From: Terriglobia bacterium
GTDB lineage: Bacteria; Acidobacteriota; Terriglobia; Bryobacterales; Bryobacteraceae
NCBI GenBank assembly: GCA_020073305.1
Contig: JAIQFK010000007.1
Coordinates: 186,001-250,000, forward strand
Direction: 5' to 3'
DNA length: 64,000 nt
Program-made: the position numbers and the translations under genes
In this document: positions 8,850 through 18,111 of the stretch, one piece after another
Numbering within the stretch: the first letter of the stretch is position 1
Layout: each line of letters begins with the position of its first letter
The notes under the pieces: model-generated
What the model was told of the DNA's origin: nothing
What the model saw: the letters and a program-made list of their open reading frames with translations, nothing else
Database searches by the model: none

Positions 8850-9734
8850 GTGATCAAAAGCGCGTTGATTCCTGTGGCGGGCCATGGCACCCGCCTGCTT
8901 CCAGCCACCAAATCACAGCCCAAGGAAATGCTTCCGGTGGCTCGCAAGCCGATTGTTCAGTACGTAGTTGAGGAACTGGTTTCGAACGGCATCCAGCAGT
9001 TGCTGTTCATCACGGGGCGGAACAAGGCGTCTATCGAGAATCATTTCGACGACGATCCGGAGCTCTACCGCATGTTGACGGAAACCAACCGGCAGGAATT
9101 GCTCGAGGAGACAAACTTCAAGGACCTGGCCGTTCACTTTTTTTACACGCGGCAGCGCGTGCAGCGAGGCTTGGGCGATGCCGTGTTGTGCGGCGAGAAC
9201 TTCGCGGGAGAAGAGCCGTTTCTGCTCGCGTTGGGCGATTCGATTCTGGGACTGCACGCGAAATCCAACGTCGTGACACGGCTGGTGGAGGTGTTTGAGT
9301 CCCAGCAGGCGAGTTGCGTGGTCGCGGTGGAAGAGGTGCCGCTACAGGAGACTGCGTTCTACGGCATCGTACAGCCGCAGGATGGGGTGGGGGACCACTT
9401 CCCCATTTCGAACCTGGTTGAAAAACCCAAACCGCAGGACGCGCCCAGCAACCTGGCGATCGCCGGGCGATACATCTTCTCGCCGCTGATCTTCGACATG
9501 ATTCGCCGCGTGAAGCCCGATAAGCGCGGGGAGATCCAACTCACCGACGCTATTCAGCTCCTGTGCGAAGAGGGACAGCGGGTGATGGCGGTGCGGCTGC
9601 AGCCTGGCGAGAAGCGCTACGACATCGGGAACTTTCCGAGTTACTTCGAAAGTTTCGTGGAATTTGCCCTGGCGGATCCCCTGTACGGCGCCGAATTCCG
9701 CAAGATGCTGGATCGCCTGCTCGCCAAGGCGTGA
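8850..9734 (+). CDS. galU: UTP-glucose-1-phosphate uridylyltransferase
   Basis: About 294 residues from the GTG at 8850 (MIKSALIPVAGHGTRLLP); an in-frame TTG at 8832 is the alternative. The nucleotide-binding loop GHGTRLLPATKSQPKEMLP and the motifs KPIVQYVVEEL, LALGDSIL and RYIFSP are those of bacterial GalU. The enzyme makes UDP-glucose from UTP and glucose-1-phosphate in the cytoplasm, feeding glycan and envelope synthesis. Its stop overlaps the start of the next gene (TGATG), implying co-translation with the membrane glycosyltransferase, and galE follows 2.4 kb downstream. Confidence 0.92.
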   Translation: MIKSALIPVAGHGTRLLPATKSQPKEMLPVARKPIVQYVVEELVSNGIQQLLFITGRNKASIENHFDDDPELYRMLTETNRQELLEETNFKDLAVHFFYTRQRVQRGLGDAVLCGENFAGEEPFLLALGDSILGLHAKSNVVTRLVEVFESQQASCVVAVEEVPLQETAFYGIVQPQDGVGDHFPISNLVEKPKPQDAPSNLAIAGRYIFSPLIFDMIRRVKPDKRGEIQLTDAIQLLCEEGQRVMAVRLQPGEKRYDIGNFPSYFESFVEFALADPLYGAEFRKMLDRLLAKA

Positions 9735-11146
9735 TGCGCGCGCGCACTTTTTTCGCCGCGCTGTTCCTCATTCTGCTGGCGGCGCGCCTCTGTCACGTGG
9801 ACATCCTGTGGGCGGAAGAGGATCTGCCCATGGCTGCCGCGGCGCAGATGAAGTTCGGCAAGGCGCTCTACCGCGACGTCTGGTTCGATAAACCTCCGCT
9901 GCTGGCCTCGATCGATCTCGCCTGGGGCGCGCGCCCGGGCTGGCCGCTCCGGCTGGCTGGCGCAATCTACGCACTTGTGGCGTGCGCTCTTGCGTACGCG
10001 TTCGCGCGTGACCTGTGGAGCATGCGGGAGGGCTTCTGGGCCGCCGCCCTCCTGGGATTCTTCCTGATTTTTGATTTTCCCTCCGCGGTGATTCCCCTGG
10101 CCGCTGACCTCTCCATGCTGGCTCCGCATCTGGCCGCAGTGTGGCTGGCCTATCGCGGCCGCGCGTTTTGGAGCGGAGTGCTCGCGGGCGTGGCGTTCCT
10201 GCTCAATACCAAAGCTGTGTTCGTACTGGCGGCGTGTGCGGTTTGGTGTTTGCCCGGGCTTCCACTGATGGTTGCCGGTTTCCTGTTGCCGGCGGCAATT
10301 GCGGCTGCGTGGCTCGCCTCCGCCGGCGCACTGGTTCCCTACATCGACCAGGTGTGGCGCTGGGGATTTCTCTATGCCGGCAGCACGTTTCTCGAACACC
10401 CGGTGCGCGACGGCATCGTCCGCACGGCAGACTGGCTCGGATTCCACGCGGCATTGGTCGCCGGAGTTTTTGGGGCCAGGCAGGGCATGCAGCCCCCGGT
10501 TCAGTGGAAACTCGCCGCCTGGGCCGTGCTCTCGTTCGCTGCCGCCATGGTTGGCTGGCGTTTCTTTCCCCGCTATTACTTTCAGCTATTGCCTGTCATG
10601 GTGATCGTTGCCGCGCGGGGGATGGTCCTGATGAAACGCTGGCGCATAATGGCCCTGGCGCTGCTTCTGATCCCGCTGATCCGCTTTGGTCCACGCTATT
10701 TCTTGCTGGCCAGGGATCTGGCCGCTCATCAGCCGCACCACTGGAGCGACGTAGCCCTGGACCAGGACAGCCGCGACGCCGCCGGGATTGTCGTTAGGCT
10801 GGCGCATCCGGACGATACACTTTTTGTGTGGGGATTCCGGCCCGACCTCTGGGTCTACACCCGGCTGCCCGCGGCCACGCGATTTCTGGATTCGCAGCCA
10901 CTCACAGGGGTCCCGGCCGACCGTCACTTAACGCAATCCGCGGCGGTCGAGGCGGAGTTTACGCGCGCGAATCGGGAAGAACTGGCGCGCTCGCGGCCTA
11001 CGTTTGTGATGGATGGTTTGAGCCGGTATAACCCCGCGCTCGCGATGGACCGTTATCCGGAATTGCGGCCGTGGCTGGCCGAGTATCAGGAAGTGGGGCG
11101 GACGAAGGGCGTCGTGGTGTATCGGATGGCAAGAGCGGCGCCGTAA
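9734..11146 (+). CDS. Polytopic membrane glycosyltransferase, GT39/ArnT-like (GT-C fold)
   Basis: A 470-residue protein with about ten hydrophobic segments. After the first membrane helix comes an extracytoplasmic loop with acidic residues followed by YRDVWFDKPPLLASI, the DKPP pattern seen in GT39-type enzymes that use lipid-linked sugar donors. A soluble region after about residue 345 ends the protein. The ATG at 9734 overlaps the galU stop, so the pair are probably one operon. The longer open frame starting at 9563 runs through galU and is rejected. Donor and acceptor cannot be read from sequence. Confidence 0.75.
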   Translation: MRARTFFAALFLILLAARLCHVDILWAEEDLPMAAAAQMKFGKALYRDVWFDKPPLLASIDLAWGARPGWPLRLAGAIYALVACALAYAFARDLWSMREGFWAAALLGFFLIFDFPSAVIPLAADLSMLAPHLAAVWLAYRGRAFWSGVLAGVAFLLNTKAVFVLAACAVWCLPGLPLMVAGFLLPAAIAAAWLASAGALVPYIDQVWRWGFLYAGSTFLEHPVRDGIVRTADWLGFHAALVAGVFGARQGMQPPVQWKLAAWAVLSFAAAMVGWRFFPRYYFQLLPVMVIVAARGMVLMKRWRIMALALLLIPLIRFGPRYFLLARDLAAHQPHHWSDVALDQDSRDAAGIVVRLAHPDDTLFVWGFRPDLWVYTRLPAATRFLDSQPLTGVPADRHLTQSAAVEAEFTRANREELARSRPTFVMDGLSRYNPALAMDRYPELRPWLAEYQEVGRTKGVVVYRMARAAP

Positions 11147-11151
11147 ACCTG

Positions 11152-11173
11152 GTGGCCGGGCGTGCCCGGCCAC
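11152..11173. terminator. Bidirectional hairpin between convergent genes
   Basis: A perfect 10-bp inverted repeat GTGGCCGGGC/GCCCGGCCAC with a 2-base centre lies between the ends of the convergent glycosyltransferase and enoyl-CoA hydratase genes. It could serve as a transcription stop for both, although no strong T-run is present. Confidence 0.5.
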
Positions 11174-11195
11174 TACGGTCTGGGTCGCGCGGCGT

Positions 11196-11993
11196 TTAGC
11201 GTCCGGTCCAGCAGGGCGGGCGCTTTTCGAGGAATGCGGAGATTCCCTCCTGCGCGTCGGCGGCGAGGGCGTTCAGGCTCATGACCTCTTTGGCATACAA
11301 ATAGGCCTTGGGCTGGTCGAGATCGATCTGGGTGTAGTAGGCCTGCTTGCCGATACCGATAACGAGCGAACTGGCCTCGGCGATGCGCACTGCTAACCTG
11401 CGCGACTCGGCGGCAAGCTCCGAGGGTGGCACGACGCGGTTTACCAAGCCCCACTCGGCTGCGGTCTTCGCGTCTACCATGTCGCCCGTCATGAGCATCT
11501 CGAGCGCGCGTTTTTGGCCGATGGCACGGGACAGGGCCACCATAGGCGTGGTGCAGAACAGGCCGATCTTGACGCCCGGAGTGGCGAAGGCCGCCTGATC
11601 GGACGCCACGACGAGATCGCACGTCGCCACCAACTGGCACCCGGCGGCGGTCGCGATTCCTTGCACCTCTGCGATGACGGGCTGCGGAATAGCTTGTATC
11701 TTTTCCATGAGCTGTGTGCAGACGTCGAAGATGTGGCGGTAGTCGTTGATGGTGCGGCCGGTCATCTCAGAGAGGTCGTGACCGGAGCAGAACACCTTTC
11801 CGGCGGCGGCGAGTATGACGGCGCGGATCTCACGATTGGGGCCAATCTCATCGAGGCAACGGATCAACTCCTGCATCAGCGCGAGCGACAGTGCATTACG
11901 GCGCTCGGGCCGCTTCAGGGTGACGATGGCGACGTGACCTTCGCGGGCCACGGTCAGCGTCTGGTAGATTGCAGCCTCTTGGACAGGGGGCAT
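11196..11993 (-). CDS. Enoyl-CoA hydratase/isomerase family protein
   Basis: A 265-residue crotonase-fold protein. The oxyanion-hole segments are VFCSGHDLSEM (about 67-77) and the helix-start region QGIATAAGCQLVATCDLVVAS (about 110-130). The wording resembles the ECHDC3-like branch rather than the FadB type. The usual catalytic glutamate after GVKIGL is replaced by FCTTPM, so hydratase activity is uncertain and another crotonase reaction is possible. It is transcribed away from galE across a 138-base divergent promoter region and is not obviously linked to the sugar genes. Confidence 0.82.
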   Translation of the reverse strand: MPPVQEAAIYQTLTVAREGHVAIVTLKRPERRNALSLALMQELIRCLDEIGPNREIRAVILAAAGKVFCSGHDLSEMTGRTINDYRHIFDVCTQLMEKIQAIPQPVIAEVQGIATAAGCQLVATCDLVVASDQAAFATPGVKIGLFCTTPMVALSRAIGQKRALEMLMTGDMVDAKTAAEWGLVNRVVPPSELAAESRRLAVRIAEASSLVIGIGKQAYYTQIDLDQPKAYLYAKEVMSLNALAADAQEGISAFLEKRPPCWTGR

Positions 11994-12131
11994 GGTCCAC
12001 CTCCTATCCGCAATCGTACTGCAAACAATGCGCGCAAAGGGTGGGAATAAAACCGCTTGCTGCCGCGCGCGGCTCAGCCACGAGCGGACCGGGACATTTC
12101 TGCAGTGACACTGTAGTTACAATCTTGTGAG

Positions 12132-13124
12132 ATGAAGAGAGGCTCCATTCTGGTGACTGGCGGGGCGGGCTATATCGGCTCGCACACGGCGCATCTTCTC
12201 GGGGAACAGGGCTACGAGGTGACCGTAGTCGACAATCTCTCGCGCGGGCGGCGGCATAATGTCGATCCCCAACGGCTGCGGGTCGTGGACATCGCCGATA
12301 CCGACGGGCTTTGCCGCATCTTTGCCGAGCGTCCGTTTGAGGCGGTGATTCATTTCGCGGCGTATATCTCGGTGGGAGAGTCGATGCACGTGCCGGAGCT
12401 GTATTTCACGAACAACGTGAGTGGATCGCTCTCGCTGCTGACTGCCATGGTCCGTTCCGGTGTACGGCACCTGGTGTTCTCGTCGACGGCGGCGGTCTAT
12501 GGAATGCCGGCGGCCGTTCCGATCAAAGAAGAAGCTCCGTATGCGCCGGTCAACGTGTACGGGGAGTCAAAGGTCATGGTGGAGAAGCTGCTGCACTGGT
12601 TCGACCTGGTTCACGGGCTCCGCAGTATCTGCCTGCGCTATTTCAATGCCTCGGGCGCCGATCCGGAAGGGAAACTGGGCGAGGAGCATGAGCCGGAAAC
12701 GCATTTGATCCCGCTGCTGTTCCAGGCGATTCTCACCGGCCAGCCGGTCACCATCTTCGGCGAAGATTATGCGACGCCTGACGGCACTTGCATACGCGAC
12801 TATGTTCACGTCAACGATCTGGCAGAGGCGCACATTCTGGCCCTCGAGTGGCTGATGGGCGGAGGCGCGTCGGACGCTTTCAACGTGGGAAACGGCTCCG
12901 GTTATTCGGTGCGCGAGGTGGTGCGTGCGGTGGAGGAAGTGACCGGGAAGAAAGTGCCGTACGTTGTAGGGCCGCGGCGCGAAGGAGATCCGCCGAAGCT
13001 GGTGGCCGATTCCACCAAGCTCCGGCGCGCGCTGCAGTGGACGCCGCGACACTCAGACCTGCGCGATATCGTCTCCAGCGCCTGGAACTTCGAGAAGAAG
13101 CGCAGCGTGCAGCAGGCGAGCTGA
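12132..13124 (+). CDS. galE: UDP-glucose 4-epimerase
   Basis: A 330-residue extended SDR enzyme. The NAD-binding loop GGAGYIGSH is at about residues 9-17. The catalytic serine/threonine region FSSTAAVYG comes next, and the Tyr-Lys pair is in NVYGESKVMVEKLL near residue 145. The substrate region TCIRDYVHVNDLAEAH and the C-terminal RREGDPPKLVAD are characteristic of GalE. It interconverts UDP-glucose and UDP-galactose and therefore works directly after GalU, encoded just upstream. Confidence 0.92.
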   Translation: MKRGSILVTGGAGYIGSHTAHLLGEQGYEVTVVDNLSRGRRHNVDPQRLRVVDIADTDGLCRIFAERPFEAVIHFAAYISVGESMHVPELYFTNNVSGSLSLLTAMVRSGVRHLVFSSTAAVYGMPAAVPIKEEAPYAPVNVYGESKVMVEKLLHWFDLVHGLRSICLRYFNASGADPEGKLGEEHEPETHLIPLLFQAILTGQPVTIFGEDYATPDGTCIRDYVHVNDLAEAHILALEWLMGGGASDAFNVGNGSGYSVREVVRAVEEVTGKKVPYVVGPRREGDPPKLVADSTKLRRALQWTPRHSDLRDIVSSAWNFEKKRSVQQAS

Positions 13125-13127
13125 GCG

Positions 13128-14741
13128 TTATGCTCCTGCTCCGGTTTCCGCGCGCAAAGCCGTGCGTACGCGAATGCGGGTAGCTTGTGCCTGCAGTTTT
13201 TCAGCTTCCGCGAACTCCTCCAATTTGCGCAGGACCATGGCGTAGCTCTCGATGGCGTCGGCGAGTTTCGGGTGGTAAGCGCCGAGCGCCACTTCACGCA
13301 GCGGAAGCGCGCGCTTGAAGAGCGGAGCGGCCTCCGCAAAACGATGCTCGGCTATATACAACGCCGCGAGATTCAGGAGCGGGTCTGCGAGGGCAGGCGT
13401 TTCAGGACCCAGTGTCTGCTCGAACATGGCAATCGACTTGCGATAAAGTTCCTCAGCCTCACCATGCAGGCGGCGGTGGTAGGCCACCGTAGCCAGATTG
13501 TTCAAATTCGTGGCGATCGCGGCGTGTACGGGCCCCAGGTGCGATTGCTCAATCCGCATGGCCCTCTGATACAGCGCCTCGGCTTCCGCGTACTTGTGGT
13601 GTGACTGGTACAGGGTGGCCAGATTGATGAGGCCGGACGCGAGATCGGGATGGTCCGGTCCCAGCGCTTTCTCCCAGATCGAAATCGCCCGCTCGTACAG
13701 CCGTTTCGCGTCCGCGTATTTCCCTTGCACCCCAGCGAGCTGCCCGAGGTTGTTGAGCGCGGCGGCAACGCGTGGGTGCCCAGGCCCCAGCGCTTTTTCG
13801 TCAATTCGCAGGGCGCGTAGCAGGAGCTGTTCGGCTCTGCTATAGCGCCCCTGACTCCTATAAAGCACTGCGAGGCTGTTCAAGGTTTCCGCAAGCAGCG
13901 GGTGATTCGGACCCAAGGCCTTCTCTCGAATGGCGATGGCGCGTTCATACAGGGGCTGAGCGTCGGCCAGCCGCCACTGGCTCCGATAAACGTCGCCGAG
14001 ATTCGAAAGCGCCGCCGCTACATCCGGGTGATCCGGTCCGAGCGCGCGTTCCCGGATGGCCAGCGCACGTGTAAGGAGTTGACCAGCGACGTCATATTTT
14101 CCTTCGTTTTGGTAGAGCACGCCGAGATTGGAGAGAACCAATGCAACGCTGACGTCCTCCGGGCCAAGGGACTTCTCGAAAATCGTGAGAGCCCGACGGT
14201 AGAGCGGTTCCGCCTCCGCAAAGCGGCTGGTGGTCCTGTAGATACCGGCGAGATTATTGAGAGCCGTGGCGACGTGCTGGGCTTCCTGGACGGGAGATTT
14301 TTCCCAAATCGCCAGGGCGCGGCGGAATAGTGGTTCGGCGTCGGCCCACCTGCCCTCCGCGTGATAGAGCGTGGCGAGGTTGTTGACCACAACGGCCACC
14401 TGAGCATGATCGAGGCCGAAACTGCGCTCGCGCAACTCGAGCGCACGGCGGTAGAGCTTGTCTGCTTCCGCGTAGCGACCTTGCGCCCGGTAAGTGGTCC
14501 CCAAGTTACTCAAGCTTGTGGCAAGACGGTCGTCAGACGGGGCGAGTTGTTCCGCAATCGCCAGTGCGGAAAGCTGCAGTCGTTCGGATGCAGCGTACGC
14601 TCCGCGGTTGAAGGCTTCCGTACCTTGCTCCGACAGCGTCCCCCAGTCGTTCGCCTGAGGCGTTTGCGCCAGCGCCGAAGCCAGCGCGAGACACAGGGCG
14701 GACACGAATTTATATTTGTGAGTGTGAACCATCTCGCTCAT
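13128..14741 (-). CDS. Secreted tetratricopeptide repeat protein (kinesin-light-chain-type repeats)
   Basis: A 537-residue protein with an N-terminal leader (about residues 10-25, ending ALAQTP). It then carries around ten tandem 42-residue repeats of the form ALGPDHPDVAAALSNLGDVY, the long TPR_10/TPR_12 type found in kinesin light chains. The repeats are close to identical in length and spacing, which suggests expansion by duplication. It has no catalytic domain and is probably a protein-interaction scaffold in the periplasm. It is divergent from the TolB-like/TPR gene at 14898, with a shared 156-base promoter region. An internal ATG at 14732 is an alternative start. Confidence 0.82.
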   Translation of the reverse strand: MSEMVHTHKYKFVSALCLALASALAQTPQANDWGTLSEQGTEAFNRGAYAASERLQLSALAIAEQLAPSDDRLATSLSNLGTTYRAQGRYAEADKLYRRALELRERSFGLDHAQVAVVVNNLATLYHAEGRWADAEPLFRRALAIWEKSPVQEAQHVATALNNLAGIYRTTSRFAEAEPLYRRALTIFEKSLGPEDVSVALVLSNLGVLYQNEGKYDVAGQLLTRALAIRERALGPDHPDVAAALSNLGDVYRSQWRLADAQPLYERAIAIREKALGPNHPLLAETLNSLAVLYRSQGRYSRAEQLLLRALRIDEKALGPGHPRVAAALNNLGQLAGVQGKYADAKRLYERAISIWEKALGPDHPDLASGLINLATLYQSHHKYAEAEALYQRAMRIEQSHLGPVHAAIATNLNNLATVAYHRRLHGEAEELYRKSIAMFEQTLGPETPALADPLLNLAALYIAEHRFAEAAPLFKRALPLREVALGAYHPKLADAIESYAMVLRKLEEFAEAEKLQAQATRIRVRTALRAETGAGA

Positions 14742-14806
14742 TAGCTATGTTTGACTCGTAGGAACGAATTTCGTCAGGTAGCTGCAGGTAAGTTTACGGT
14801 GTGTTA

Positions 14807-14823
14807 CTTACGGTAACGGTAAG
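14807..14823. promoter_or_regulatory. 17-bp near-perfect palindrome in a divergent promoter region
   Basis: CTTACGGTAACGGTAAG is a palindrome around a central A with one mismatched pair. It sits between two divergent TPR genes. Related TTACGGT and GTGTTAC words occur several times within about 50 bases around it (14793-14832), as expected for a regulator binding cooperatively. Confidence 0.45.
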
Positions 14824-14897
14824 GCGTGTTACAAGTTCGAGACGTTTTCAAGGAGTGTTAATCTAAGGACTAAATACAGCCTGGAGTTCAATTCAAA

Positions 14898-16667
14898 GTG
14901 CAGCCCAATCCGCTTTCGGCTGAGTCCGTTCGGACGCAGCTCAGGAAAATTCTATCCAGCAGCACTTTCGCGCGTTCCGAGCGCCTGGCGCGTTTCCTCA
15001 CTTTTACCGTTGAGCAGACGCTGGGCGGCCGCGGAGAGAATCTGAAGGAGTTCGTGATCGGGGTAGAGGTCTTCGACAAGAACGAGAAATACGATCCGCG
15101 CATGGATCCCATCGTGCGCGTGGAGGCGCGGCGGCTGCGCGAGAAACTGCGCAAATATTACGAGACCGAGGGACATGATGATGCTCTGTACATCGACTTC
15201 CCGACGGGAGCCTATGTGCCGCTGGTCAAGACGCGGGAGGCGGCTGGGGTTTCAAAGCCCGCGGCTACCAGGGCCGAAAACGCGATTGCCGTGCTGCCGT
15301 TCGTGAACCTGAGCTCCGAGCAGGAAAACGAGTATTTCAGCGATGGTTTGACGGAAGAGTTGATCAACGCGCTAACAAAAGTGGAAGGTCTGCGCGTGGT
15401 GGCATGGAGCTCGGCGTTCCAGCTCAAAGGCAAGGCGCGCGATATCCGCCGCATTGCGGAGCAGCTTCGCGTTCGTGCGGTGCTGGAGGGCAGCGTCAGG
15501 CGCACGGCTGACCGCCTGCGCATTACCGCCCAGCTTGTGGACACCACGGATGGGCATTACCTCTGGTCGGAAACGTACGAACGCGCGATCAAGGACGTGT
15601 TCTCTATTCAAGATGAGATTTCGTCCGCCATTGTCGGGGCGTTGCGCATCAAGCTCACGGGGTCTGCGGGCCGGTCACTCATCACGCGCTACACCGAGAA
15701 TCTCCAGGCCTATCACCTGTACCTGAAGGGCCGCTTTTACTGGAATAAACGTACGGAAGAGGATTTCTACAAAGCCCTGGGCTTTTTCGAGCAGGCTATT
15801 CAGATCGATCCCAACTACGCGCCGGCCTACGCGGGGATGGCGGATTCGTATATCATGCTGGGCGAACACGGCTCGGTTCCGGCGCTCAGCATCATGCGCA
15901 AGGCCAGGGCCACGGCCAGCCGCGCACTGGAGATCGATCCCTCGCTGGCTGAGGCGCACGTGTCGCTCGGTTCGGTAGCGGGCCTCTACGAGTGGAACTG
16001 GCGAGAGTCGGAACAACATTTCCGGCGGGCGCTCGAGCTGAATCCGAGCTACCCCACCGCGCACCACTGGTATGGCTACGACTATCTGGCGCCGCAAGGC
16101 CGGCTGGATGAAGCGATAGCGGAACTCGAGCGTGCGCATCATCTGGACCCGCTCTCGCTCATCATCACGACCTGCCTTGGCACTACGTATGACATTGCCC
16201 GGCAGCACGAGCGCGCGCGCGAGTACTACCAGAAAGTCTTTGAGCTGGAGCCCGGATTCGTGCGGGCTTACCTGAGTGCGGGACGGTCGTATCTGCACCA
16301 GAACATGTGCCGTGAAGCCATCGCCACCTTCGAGAAGGCACGGGAGCTGCTGCCAAATTCGCCGGTGCCGCTGGCGCTGCTGGCGCACGCCTACAATGTT
16401 TCAGGCGCCAGAGCCGAAGGGGATCGCCTGAGGGAAGCTCTCGACCGCTGTTGCCGTACTTGCTGTGTTTCATCGTACCTGCTGGCGCGCGCGCATCTGA
16501 GTTTCGATGACGATCGCGCCTTCGAACTGCTGGAGAAAGCCTGCGAAGAGCACGACCCGCGCCTGGCTCACGCCAACGTTTCCCCGATCTTCGATTGCCT
16601 GCGGCCCGATCCCCGTTTCGCGGCGCTGGTGAAGCGAATGGGGCTCGAGCCATCGAGCCGCCAGTAA
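14898..16667 (+). CDS. TolB-like/FlgO-like and TPR protein
   Basis: A 589-residue protein in three parts. Residues 1 to about 110 form an N-terminal helical domain (RTQLRKILSS to IDFPTGAYVP) that precedes similar proteins in acidobacteria. About 128-250 is a TolB-N/FlgO-like domain (IAVLPFVNLSSEQENEYFSDG, then AVLEGSVRRTADRLRITAQL). From about 265 to the end run TPR units (YLKGRFYWNKRTEEDFYKAL, AYAGMADSYIMLGEHG). There is no signal peptide or clear membrane helix. The architecture is often annotated as adenylate-cyclase-associated or TolB-like, but no cyclase domain is present. Function unknown; divergent to the TPR gene at 13128. Confidence 0.72.
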   Translation: MQPNPLSAESVRTQLRKILSSSTFARSERLARFLTFTVEQTLGGRGENLKEFVIGVEVFDKNEKYDPRMDPIVRVEARRLREKLRKYYETEGHDDALYIDFPTGAYVPLVKTREAAGVSKPAATRAENAIAVLPFVNLSSEQENEYFSDGLTEELINALTKVEGLRVVAWSSAFQLKGKARDIRRIAEQLRVRAVLEGSVRRTADRLRITAQLVDTTDGHYLWSETYERAIKDVFSIQDEISSAIVGALRIKLTGSAGRSLITRYTENLQAYHLYLKGRFYWNKRTEEDFYKALGFFEQAIQIDPNYAPAYAGMADSYIMLGEHGSVPALSIMRKARATASRALEIDPSLAEAHVSLGSVAGLYEWNWRESEQHFRRALELNPSYPTAHHWYGYDYLAPQGRLDEAIAELERAHHLDPLSLIITTCLGTTYDIARQHERAREYYQKVFELEPGFVRAYLSAGRSYLHQNMCREAIATFEKARELLPNSPVPLALLAHAYNVSGARAEGDRLREALDRCCRTCCVSSYLLARAHLSFDDDRAFELLEKACEEHDPRLAHANVSPIFDCLRPDPRFAALVKRMGLEPSSRQ

Positions 16668-16732
16668 GCGCGGTTCAGGCGAATCATCCGAGCGGGCACT
16701 CCGCTGGGCCCCTACCTCGATAGAATGTGTTC

Positions 16733-18022
16733 ATGAAATTCCTGGTTTGCATAATGCTGGCGTCTGCCGCACTGGCCCAGACACCGTACGACCTGCTGCT
16801 CCAAGGCGGCCGCGTCATCGATGCGAAGAATCAACTCAGCGCGGTCCGTGACGTCGCCATTCAAAATGGCCGGATCGCCGAGGTGGCGAGCCATATCGAT
16901 CCCGCCAAGGCGGCCAAGGTGGTGGATGTCTCCGGGCTGCTGGTGACGCCGGGCTTAGTCGACATTCACGCCCACGTCTATGCCAGCACCGGTGTTCAGG
17001 GCGCGTACTCGGGCGACAACAGCGTGTATCCCGACGGCTTCACCTTCCGCGTGGGCGTCACGACCGTTGCGGATGCTGGCGGTTCCGGATGGCGTAACTT
17101 TCCCGATTTCAAAGAGCATGTCATCGACCGGTCGCACACCCGCGTCTTTGCCTTTTTGAACATAGTGGGGCACGGCATGGGAGGCGGCAAAATTGAGCAG
17201 GACGTGCAAGACATGGAGCCCAAGGCGACGGCCGAACAAGCCGAGCGGTACAAAGCCATCGTGGTCGGTGTGAAGACGGCTCATTACGCCGCTCCGGACT
17301 GGACGGCCGTGGAGCGCGCTGTCGAAGCGGGAACCATCGCCAACATTCCGGTCATGGTGGATTTCGGCGAGTTCCGCCCGGAGCGGCCGTACCAAGAGCT
17401 GGTCACGAAGAAACTTCGCCCCGGCGATATTTCCACGCACATGTACCTGGGCGCCGTCTCCATGCTGGACGACAACGGCAAGGTGCTGCCCTATTTGTTC
17501 GAGGCACGGAAGCGCGGAGTGATTTTTGATGTAGGGCATGGTGCAGGTAGTTTCCTGTTTCGCCAGGCTGTTCCGGCGGTGCGTCAGGGATTCGTGCCGG
17601 ATTCGATTTCGACCGATCTGCACATTACCAGCATGAATGCCGGGATGAAGGACATGCTGAACGTCATGTCCAAGTTTCTGAATATCGGGATGCCGCTCGA
17701 CGATGTGATTGCACGCTCCACCTGGAATCCGGCGCGCGAAATCAAGCACGAAGAAGTCGGTAATCTCTCGGTGGGGGCTCCGGCGGATGTCGCCGTACTG
17801 CGCCTGGAGCACGGCAACTTTGGTTTTGTCGATGTCAACGGCGCGAGAATGCGGGGCGATCAAAAACTCGTTTGCGAGCTAACGATTCGTGACGGCAAGG
17901 TTGTCTACGATTTCAACGGCATCACGCGCGAGGATTGGGATAAGCTGGGGACGCATTACAATGCGCAGGGTGACGCCCGGTGGGATGGGACCATCGGGCA
18001 TACGGTACGGGCGCGGAAGTGA
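16733..18022 (+). CDS. Secreted amidohydrolase/deacetylase-family metallohydrolase
   Basis: Starts at ATG 16733 (MKFLVCIMLASAALAQ), six bases after an in-frame GTG, giving 429 residues with a clear signal peptide. The dihydroorotase-like metal motif VDIHAHVY lies near residue 80. Further metal ligands are plausible in FLNIVGHGMG, GVKTAHYAAP, the histidines of STHMYLG and GHGAGSF, and the aspartate of STDLHIT near residue 287. The C-terminal beta domain (GNLSVGAPADVAVLRLEHG) completes the amidohydrolase fold. Substrate unknown; D-aminoacylase or dihydroorotase-like activity is possible. Confidence 0.8.
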   Translation: MKFLVCIMLASAALAQTPYDLLLQGGRVIDAKNQLSAVRDVAIQNGRIAEVASHIDPAKAAKVVDVSGLLVTPGLVDIHAHVYASTGVQGAYSGDNSVYPDGFTFRVGVTTVADAGGSGWRNFPDFKEHVIDRSHTRVFAFLNIVGHGMGGGKIEQDVQDMEPKATAEQAERYKAIVVGVKTAHYAAPDWTAVERAVEAGTIANIPVMVDFGEFRPERPYQELVTKKLRPGDISTHMYLGAVSMLDDNGKVLPYLFEARKRGVIFDVGHGAGSFLFRQAVPAVRQGFVPDSISTDLHITSMNAGMKDMLNVMSKFLNIGMPLDDVIARSTWNPAREIKHEEVGNLSVGAPADVAVLRLEHGNFGFVDVNGARMRGDQKLVCELTIRDGKVVYDFNGITREDWDKLGTHYNAQGDARWDGTIGHTVRARK

Positions 18023-18111
18023 AGCGGAAGCTTACGGTTACTTCCTGGGCGCGCGGCACACCTTGTAGTAAACTCTCGCCACTGACGAGATGGCCGGAAC
18101 AGTCCACTAAT

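Noticed and set aside
9563-9733. N-terminal extension of the membrane glycosyltransferase
   Set aside because: The extension lies in a shifted frame within galU; the ATG overlapping the galU stop begins a proper membrane helix.
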